Shown: piece after piece, positions 57,363 through 64,000 of the stretch
Position numbering within the stretch: position 1 is the first letter of the stretch
Layout: each line of letters begins with the position of its first letter
The notes under the pieces: generated by a model
The model's input: only the letters and a program-made list of their open reading frames with translations
What the model was told of the DNA's origin: nothing
Databases searched by the model: none
Assembly (NCBI GenBank): GCA_023898485.1
Contig: CP060225.1
Span: forward strand, 124,001 to 188,000
From: Candidatus Peribacteria bacterium
Lineage (GTDB): Bacteria > Patescibacteriota > Gracilibacteria > Absconditabacterales > Absconditicoccaceae
DNA length: 64,000 nt
Direction of reading: 5' to 3'
Program-made: the position numbers and the translations under genes

Positions 57363-58157
57363 CTATCCTTCTTTCTGGCAGAATTTTTTTGTATATATTC
57401 CAATATTTTCTATATTGTGGTCTTTTAAGATTTTTTTCTTTGTTTTGATATTGTGGTCTGTGTACAATCATATTTCTGGTACGTTATACTTTCTTTCCGT
57501 ATGAGAAAGTATTACCGGCATTCTTTCTTTTAGTATGTGTATGCTCTCGTTTGCATATGATCATAATTGTGTGTCTTTTTTTATGTTACTACATGCGGTG
57601 ATATATCTACTAGCTAATAGTGCTTCAACCAATACATTATTTTTGCCCATATAGCGTATAAGATCGATGTATTGATTGTAAAATTTTTTATGATTGAGTG
57701 GAAATACTTTATTCTCTTTTTCTCGTTTTGCATTTAAGAAAAATGTGTCACATGCTAGTCATACTCATCTCCGATCTTTTTGATCTGGAAATCACCATGG
57801 ACATGATCATAGTATTTTTCCTTCTTCTTCCATTTTAGATAAAATATTCACTATCTTTTCTGGCAATATTCGCCACACATCGGATGCATTAATTATCAAA
57901 TAATCTAAATTATATTCTAGAAGTTTTTCAATCCCCTTATCCATCATATTGGCTGCTCATTCGTAGTGTCATGGGTTGTCGAGATATATAAGATCGTCTT
58001 CTAGATATTTTTTTGTATATGATTTTTTATCTCCATTGTATGTATGGATAATTTTTATATCCATAAAATGTTTTGATCGTATGTTGCGAATGATCTCCAT
58101 TTGAATACATGCTTCTTCAATTTTGTCGTACGTATATATGAGTACTCATAATTTCAT
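57363..58157 (-). CDS. glycosyltransferase-like protein
   Basis: 264 residues over eight UGA codons, so no single long open frame is visible under the standard code. The N-terminus reads Val-Leu-Ile-Tyr-Thr-Tyr-Asp-Lys, then a region ending Leu-Asp-Asn-Pro-Gly-His-Tyr-Glu-Gly-Ala-Ala-Asn, then Leu-Asp-Tyr-Leu-Ile-Ile-Asn-Ala-Ser-Asp-Val-Trp. This order resembles GT-A glycosyltransferases with an Asp-x-Asp-like site (here Ser-Asp-Val). No membrane helix. The family assignment is tentative. It lies between clpP and recJ on the same strand. Confidence 0.5.
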
Positions 58158-58197
58158 AATCTCTTAGATACTCAAATAAAAGATAGACTATATAAAA

Positions 58198-58220
58198 AAT
58201 CTCCCTTTAGCAAGGAGATT
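58198..58220 (-). terminator. intrinsic terminator of clpP
   Basis: AATCTCC, loop, GGAGATT with a T-run on the minus strand, 24 nt after the clpP stop. Confidence 0.8.
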
Positions 58221-58244
58221 ATTTTATGATTATGACGCTTTTAC

Positions 58245-58823
58245 TTACTCTCCGATAATCTTATCAATAATACCATACTCGAGGGCTTCTTGTGGAGAGA
58301 GCCATTTGTCTCTTTCCATGTCGTCGGCGACTTTGGCGTAGGACTGACCAGTGCGCTCGGCCATGATCTCTGTCAGCATAGTTTTTAGTCTCATTCACTC
58401 CTCGATGGCGATACGAGTATCAGAGACCGTACCCTGTGCGCCGTGTGATGGCTGATGGATCATGATACGAGAGTGGGGGAGAGCACATCTCTTCCCTTTC
58501 GTGCCTCCGACCATGTACATAGAGCCCATCGAAGCAGCAAGACCGACACAGATGGTCTGGACATCGCATTTGATGAGTTGCATAGTGTCGAAGATCGCCA
58601 TACCTGAGTAGACTTCTCCACCGGGAGAGTTGATATACATGGTGATGTCTTTGTCAGGGTCTTTTTTCTCCAAGTAGAGCATCTGGGCGACGATATTATT
58701 GACCATGTGGGTCTCGACAGCTCCGCCGACGAAGATGATGCGGTCTTCGAGTAGTCTAGAGTATATGTCATAGGCACGTTCGCGGTCGTGCTCTTTTTCG
58801 ATGACAGTAGGGATGAGGACCAT
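58245..58823 (-). CDS. clpP: ATP-dependent Clp protease proteolytic subunit
   Basis: 192 residues with one UGA (Glu-Glu-Gly-Met-Arg). The catalytic Ser98 is in Gly-Leu-Ala-Ala-Ser-Met-Gly-Ser, His123 in Arg-Ile-Met-Ile-His-Gln-Pro, and the Asp follows in Met-Glu-Arg-Asp-Lys-Trp-Leu. The oxyanion Ser-Pro-Gly-Gly is present. It forms the tetradecameric proteolytic chamber used with ClpX/ClpA-type unfoldases. The short upstream region has AAGTGGATTAAATAG repeats at about 58851-58885. Confidence 0.95.
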
Positions 58824-58923
58824 AGGTGAGAGGGATTAAGTGGATTAAATAGAATAAGTGGATTAAATAGTATCGGAATGTGAAGAAAAAGCAAGCCTGA
58901 CGTGATTTGGGTCTGGTTTGGTG

Positions 58924-58951
58924 TTGCAAAAAGTCAGTAGTATGTTATATA
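58924..58951 (+). promoter_or_regulatory. promoter of the pilin-like gene
   Basis: TTGCAA, 16-nt spacer, TATATA, about 30 nt before the ATG. Confidence 0.6.
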
Positions 58952-58981
58952 TGGGGAAGTGCTTTATTTGATGATAAGTGA

Positions 58982-60091
58982 ATGATGCGTCGTCAGCAGT
59001 GATTTACTCTTGTTGAAATAGTTCTTTCTATTACTGTATTTGCTGTATTGATTGCTGTTGTTTTTACGACATATAATCGTATGTTGAATATTAAGGTTAA
59101 TGTGGAAGCAAGACAAACACTAATAGATAGATCATATTTTTTGATGGAGAAGTTGCAGGTTATGATGGCTGATTATACCATCGATTATGAAGAATACTAC
59201 GATAGGAGTATAGTGTGATGTGATAGTGATGGTGCGTGGGGCACATGAGGACACAATGGTTATTGTGATAATTTTACTTATTATGGCAATGGTTATAGCA
59301 ACCAAGATTCTCAGCCTATTTATTGTTCATCTGTGTGAGCAAGCACTGGCACCATTAGTATGACAGATTGTTTGGGTAGCCGTAGTGCTGAACCACAGTG
59401 ATATTTGTCGTATGCTGCTACCTTTGTTGATATGCATAATGATGTAGATACTGTATCTGGTGTTATTGGTGATGAAGATGATGAGGATTTGGGTATTGGT
59501 GCTGTAGCTGTTGCTGGGCCTGTTTCAGAACTCTATCTTATTAGTTATGATGGTACCAAACGTCTTTTTTTGAGGAGATCGTTAGTTGATGAGATGGATT
59601 GGAATAATGATGGTGCAATAGTCTCTTCAGAGCAGCTTTATAGTATTCAACAACTACAGTTACAGTGAGTGGATGCTGGTTATGATCATACGTTTGCTTG
59701 AGGGTGAGCTTTTGATGGTGTGATAGATACGTGGCGATGTGATGCAGAAATTTGATATGATTATTGTTCTGGATGATACCCAACATCATCCAATGAGATT
59801 GCTAATACTTATCGCTCTGCATGATACCAGTTTCCTGCTCAAAACGATCCACGGATAGATTTGTTTGGTAGTGATATTACGGTTTCTGACTGGGAGATTA
59901 TGATAGCTCCTGATGCTGATTATGCACTTGCGTGGGCAGATGACGTGAAGCAGATTAGTCCCTTTGTGACTATTAATCTTACAGCAAAACTTTATGCTGA
60001 AAACTGGGCACATAGGATTGGTGATGTACAGGTGGAGAATTTTTCTCTTCCATTGCAGACGACCTTTGCGATGAAACAGTTTTATAGGTAG
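58982..60091 (+). CDS. type IV pilin-like protein with class III signal peptide
   Basis: 369 residues over about twelve UGA codons. The start is Met-Met-Arg-Arg-Gln-Gln-Gly|Phe-Thr-Leu-Val-Glu-Ile, the prepilin peptidase site, followed by a hydrophobic helix with the +5 Glu. The -1 Gly is UGA (59000-59002). The large C-terminal part is Cys- and Gly-rich with a calcium-loop-like Asp-Trp-Asn-Asn-Asp-Gly. It is larger than major pilins, so a minor pilin or pseudopilin is likely. The PilT-like ATPase at 41.7 kb could be a partner. Confidence 0.85.
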
Positions 60092-60168
60092 GCGATGGTG
60101 AAAGGTTGTGAAGCATTGTATTAAAGTAGTGAAAAATTGTTTACTTGTTTGTATTATTATCCAAAAAT

Positions 60169-61848
60169 ATGAATCAGACACAGTCCGAGAGAGATGTAAG
60201 AATCGCGAAAATATGACAAATGAAGTCGTACGGTGTGATACCGTATGCTCAGTCGTTTGATAAAGTAGAGATGATAGGTGATATTCTGACTCATTATCCA
60301 CAGCAGATAGAGGAGGGTCAGGCTCATGATTTTCGTGATATCAATGATATTGTACTTGATCCTATTGAGGGAGTAAAAACTGCTGGTCGTTTGACACTAT
60401 TTCGTAGTCATGGAAAACTCTCGTTTGGAAAACTCATGGATGAGAGTGGTGAGATACAACTTATGTTCCATAGGGATGTAACAACTATAAGGATGATGAA
60501 GGGTGATGAAGGGTGATGAAGGATGATGAAGGATTTTGCTGTATTGGAAAATGATGCCGGTGAAGAGATGACTGCCTATAAATTTCTCGATAAAATGGTG
60601 GATGTGGGTGACTGGATAGGTGTGGAAGGGGAGCTATTTTACACCCATAAGGGAGAGTTGACGATCTTGGTGTCTACATATACTTTCTTATCAAAAGCAG
60701 TTCGTCCTCTGGGAGATAAATATCATGGTATCGGTGAAGACAATCAAGAAGCTGCGTATAGACAGCGTTATCTGGATATGGTACACAATCGTGAGAGTTT
60801 GGAGAGAATGAGACTGAGAGCAGACTTTATTCGTGTTTTGAGAGAGTTTTATCGATCCAAAGGGTTTATTGAGCTCGATACTCCGATTTTGGGAAATAGT
60901 GCTTCGGGTGCTGCTGCGAAACCTTTTGTAACACATCATGAAGACTTTGATCAGGAGATGTATCTACGCATCGCTCCGGAGATAGCACTCAAGATGGCGA
61001 CAGTTGGAGGTCTAGAAAAAGTTTTTGAAATTGGCAAAGATTTTCGTAATGAATGATCAAGTCCGAGTCATCATCAGGAGTTTATGGTAGCAGAACATTA
61101 TGCTGCGTATCGAAATTATGAAGACAATATGCGTTTCACGGAAGAGATGTTTGATTATTTATTTGATCAAATTCCTGGACTCAGTAGAGTAGTAGAGGTC
61201 GCTGATAAGGAGTGAACTGTCCGTGAGGTAGATTTTGCTACACCATGGGAGAGGATAGATTATATCGCTAGAATCCAGCAGGATAGTGGTATCGATGTGA
61301 GTCAGTATGGTCCAGATGATGCAGATATTCTCAGGCAGAAGATTAGGGAGATGGGCCATGAGTGGACAGGACTAGACATCCAAACCACTGCTACGATGAT
61401 TGATTATCTGTACAAAAAAGTTACCAGACCGAAAATCGTGGGTCCAGCGTTTATCTACAACTATCCCAAAACGATGCAGCCTCTGGCTCGTACGAGTGAT
61501 GTAGATGATCAGATTGTAGAACAATTCCAAGCAATCGTCAATGGATGGGAAATACTCAAAGCGTATTCAGAACTCGTTGATCCGATCGAGCAGCAGGCCA
61601 ACTTCGATGCGCAGAGTGACGCACTTGCCAAAGGTGACGATGAAGCAACCAAGGGAGACGACGAATTCGTCCGTGCCATGGAATACGGTATGCCTCCGCA
61701 GTCAGGACGAGGGATGGGTCTGGATAGAATCTTGGCTATGCTGACGGAGCAGAAGAATATCCGTGATGTGATCCTCTTTCCAATGATGAAGCCGATTAGG
61801 AAGGACCACGAAGGAGATGAAAGAGAGTGAGGGGAGGTAGAAGGATAA
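60169..61848 (+). CDS. lysS: lysyl-tRNA synthetase (class II)
   Basis: 559 residues over several UGA codons. The N-terminal OB-fold (Ala-Gly-Arg-Leu-Thr ... Gly-Lys-Leu-Ser-Phe-Gly-Lys-Leu) is followed by the class II core: Glu-Leu-Asp-Thr-Pro-Ile-Leu, motif 2 Phe-Arg-Asn-Glu-Gly-Ser-Ser-Pro-Ser-His with UGA at 61054-61056, and motif 3 Gly-Met-Gly-Leu-Asp-Arg-Ile. A 10-bp repeat array (60491-60530) inserts an Arg-Met-Met-Lys-rich stretch in the OB region. The C-terminus has a short Glu/Gly tail ending at TAA. Confidence 0.93.
60491..60530 (+). repeat. four 10-bp tandem repeats inside lysS
   Basis: GGRTGATGAA repeated four times exactly in phase with a 10-nt period, encoding Met-Met-Lys-Gly-Asp-Glu-Gly-Gly-Arg-Met-Met-Lys. 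Two adjacent UGAs lie inside it. Confidence 0.9.
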
Positions 61849-61871
61849 GATTTTAGTTTGTTTTTGGACTT

Positions 61872-62360
61872 ATGAAAATAGCGATTTGTTCTGATAGTCA
61901 TGATCACATCGAGAATATTAACAAATTTTGTGATGATATAGTGACGAGAGATGTGGATTTTCTGATTCATTTGGGGGATTTTATTGCTCGCTGATTTTAT
62001 GATATATTCTCTCTTGGTATTCCTTGTCATTTTATACGAGGTAATAATGATGGAGAGAAAGTTGGTATTATGAGAATGATTTTTAGTGTAGATTATGCTA
62101 CTGTTGCTAATACTGTTTTTGATTTTAAAGACATAGATGGCAAGCAATTTTTTCTGTCTCATTATAATGATTTGGCAAAACCTATGGCTCAGAGTGGGTT
62201 GTATGATGTGGTATGTTATGGACATAATCATCTGAGACATGAGGAGAGAATAGGCAATACACTCTTGCTCAATCCTGGAGCTATCCAATGAAACAAGGAG
62301 AGTTCGAGTTATTGTATCTATGATACAGAGTCTGATAGTGTACATTTTATTGAGTTATAA
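61872..62360 (+). CDS. YfcE/MJ0936-type metallophosphoesterase
   Basis: 162 residues with two UGAs. Metal-binding motifs in order: Ser-Asp-Ser-His-Asp, His-Leu-Gly-Asp, Gly-Asn-Asn-Asp, Leu-Ser-His, Gly-His-Asn-His, Asn-Pro-Gly-Ala. Family members hydrolyse phosphodiesters with a two-metal centre. The natural substrate is not predictable from sequence. It lies between lysS and hisS with short gaps. Confidence 0.88.
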
Positions 62361-62372
62361 TATTTTCTTATT

Positions 62373-63635
62373 ATGGTGCTCTCTACCCAACCCCCCAAAG
62401 GGACGCAAGACTGGTATCCGGAGGAGTATAGGATCAGAAATTATATTTTCCAGACACGACGTCGCGTGTGTCAATCTTTCTGATATGAGGAATACTTGTG
62501 ACCGCTCGTCGAGTCAGCAGCGATTTGGCAGGCGAAGTCAGGAGAAGATGTGGGATGATCGGAGCTCACTCGTCTGACGGATAGAGATGGCAATATCTCT
62601 GAGCTTGCGCTTCGTCCAGAGATGACTCCATCAGTGACTCGTATGGTAGCTGCTCGCTATCCTCAGCTTCCCAAGCCGATCAGATGGTTTAGTATTGCGA
62701 ATTTTTATCGTAATGAGAGACCACAGCGTGGACGCAATAGGGAGTTTTGGCAACTCAATGTGGATCTTTTTGGAGAGACAGGGGAGAGGGGGTTACTGGA
62801 GATATTGCAACTGGCGATGGAGCTGATGATCGCTTTCCAGCCCCCCAAGGACTCATGGTCGCTCGCGCTCAATCATCGTGGTTTGATCAATGCGGTACTA
62901 GATTCACTCGATATAGACAGTAGTAGACAGACTGATGTGGTGAGGACGATGGATAAATTTCATAAATTGGACTCGAAAACATTTGATGATATTCTTGTCG
63001 GATATGGGCTTTCTGCTAAGCAGGCGCATTCTATTAGAAATTTTCTTGTCTGTGAAAATGTAGAAAGAGTAATAGAACAGTTTCCCAGTGTAGCTGATCA
63101 TGTGGCAGTGATGGAATTGCAGCAAACTATAGATGATTTGAAAAAACTGGATTATAGTGATGTAGTGAGATTTGATGCATCGCTGATGAGAGGATTTGAT
63201 TATTATGATGGAGTCGTATTCGAGGTTTTCGATCATCATCCGGACAATAATCGTGCACTGTTTGGAGGTGGATGTTATGATGGTCTGGCGGATATCTTCG
63301 GAGTCAAGGATTCGATCAGTGCGGTGGGTTTTGCGCCCGGTGATGAGACGATGAAACTTTTCTTAGAGAGCCGATGATTACTCGATCAGGCGAATCAGCA
63401 GGAGGAGAAGTATTATATTCCACTCTTGGATGAGGGATTGTTTGATAAAGTCCAAGTAGTAGCTCGTGATATGAGAGAAGAGAATAAGATAGTTGCGACA
63501 GGACTTAAGACGCAGAGGTTGGGGAAGGCTTTTGAGCAAGCAGAGAAACAGTGATATAGTCATGTCGTGATGGTCTGGGAGGACGAGACCAAGATCAAGG
63601 ACTTGCGTACGGGTCAGGAAGAGATTTTGGATTAA
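62373..63635 (+). CDS. hisS: histidyl-tRNA synthetase
   Basis: 420 residues over six UGA codons. The start is Pro-Pro-Lys-Gly-Thr-Gln-Asp-Trp. Motif 2 appears as Phe-Tyr-Arg-Asn-Glu-Arg-Pro-Gln-Arg-Gly-Arg and the histidine-binding loops as Leu-Arg-Pro-Glu-Met-Thr-Pro and Gly-Phe-Asp-Tyr-Tyr. A compact C-terminal anticodon-binding domain ends at TAA. It charges tRNA-His. Confidence 0.93.
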
Positions 63636-63639
63636 GGTA

Positions 63640-63668
63640 TTGTTTTGAGATGGTGTTTTGGTTATAGT
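63640..63668 (+). promoter_or_regulatory. candidate promoter of dnaB
   Basis: TTGTTT, 17-nt spacer, TATAGT, 30 nt before the ATG. The -35 box is weak. Confidence 0.4.
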
Positions 63669-63698
63669 ATATTTCACTTCATTTTTTGGTGATAATCT

Positions 63699-64000
63699 AT
63701 GGTAACAATCAACGATATCAAGCTGCCACCGCATCATGTCGATGCTGAGAAAAGTACGATAGCAGGTGTCTTGCTCGATAATGAGATGATGTATGTGTAT
63801 GATGGTTTTGCGCTGACATCGAGCGATTTCTATACTCGTGCACATGCGAGTATCTATGAGGCGATGCAGCATCTCTGGTCTTCACGTACGGTGATCGATG
63901 CAGTCACACTGTCGAACGAACTGGGTAAGATGAAAGTACTGGATGATGTAGGTGGTGTAGACTATCTCTATGAGCTGAGTACCTATGTCCTGAGTACGGC
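63699..64000 (+). CDS. dnaB: replicative DNA helicase, N-terminal domain (3' end outside window)
   Basis: The first ~100 residues match the DnaB N-terminal helical domain: Leu-Pro-Pro-His-His-Val-Asp-Ala-Glu, Ile-Ala-Gly-Val-Leu-Leu, Asp-Phe-Tyr-Thr-Arg-Ala-His, Ile-Tyr-Glu-Ala-Met, Gly-Gly-Val-Asp-Tyr-Leu. The RecA-like motor is beyond the window. It is the hexameric helicase at the replication fork. No UGA in this part. Confidence 0.92.
   Translation, partial: MVTINDIKLPPHHVDAEKSTIAGVLLDNEMMYVYDGFALTSSDFYTRAHASIYEAMQHLWSSRTVIDAVTLSNELGKMKVLDDVGGVDYLYELSTYVLST

Noticed and set aside
61509..62345. A 278-codon minus-strand open frame
   Set aside because: It lies antisense to lysS and the metallophosphoesterase, both of which have clear family motifs.
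1..64000. In-frame TGAs as frameshifts, pseudogenes or sequencing errors
   Set aside because: They occur in essential genes, always preserve the frame, fall on conserved glycines, and TAA/TAG end genes at the expected places.

Overview
The window comes from a bacterium that reads UGA as glycine (genetic code 25), which points to the Gracilibacteria/Absconditabacteria (BD1-5/SR1) branch of the Patescibacteria. With the standard code nearly every gene falls into short fragments. When only TAA and TAG are used as stops, the fragments join into about 40 full-length genes, and UGA sits at family-invariant glycines (S15 Asp-Thr-Gly-Ser-Pro-Glu, RlmH, AlaRS motif 3, LysRS motif 2, the prepilin cleavage glycine). 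All coordinates below use that code. Gene starts mostly lack a Shine-Dalgarno sequence. A promoter shape TTGCAA/TTGACA-N16-TATNAT recurs.

Layout. 1-8.2 kb: end of a SpoIID/LytB protein, DsbB-like protein, WecG/TagA glycosyltransferase, a PP2C-like/beta-rich membrane protein, a shortened alaS, DUF1622 protein, Holliday-resolvase-like protein and serS. 8.4-13.8 kb: a giant DUF11-type surface protein with an SLH-like C-terminus. 14.1-16.8 kb: an AbiEi-like regulator, a small protein, three tandem small-RNA-like units and a hypothetical gene. 16.8-19.6 kb (minus): a secreted protein with five identical 270-bp repeats and a Por/T9SS-like C-terminal domain. 19.8-28.9 kb: three fibre-like surface proteins, the last carrying two Hint (intein/hedgehog-like) domains, with a short SufD homologue among them. 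29.2-33.8 kb: a tandem hypothetical family, an SDR enzyme, rlmH and small hypotheticals.

34-37.3 kb and 49.1-51.5 kb hold two paralogous membrane-anchored VirD4/TraG-like ATPases. Between them lie tRNA-Arg(CCU), rpsO, rpsA, two membrane proteins, a PilT-like ATPase with a KH-like tail, a divergent pyruvate kinase, an M50 protease, tatD and ftsK. 51.6-55.6 kb: a secreted seven-bladed FG-GAP propeller protein with an SLH-like C-terminus. 55.6-64 kb: recJ, a glycosyltransferase-like gene, clpP, a type IV pilin-like protein, lysS, a YfcE phosphoesterase, hisS and the start of dnaB.

Taken together, the window mixes core information processing (four aminoacyl-tRNA synthetases, two ribosomal proteins, replication and repair) with a large cell-surface load: giant secreted proteins, pilin, pilus/secretion ATPases, disulfide formation and membrane proteolysis. 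This fits a small episymbiotic or predatory cell that interacts with hosts through its surface. That lifestyle statement is inference from the lineage, not shown by the sequence.
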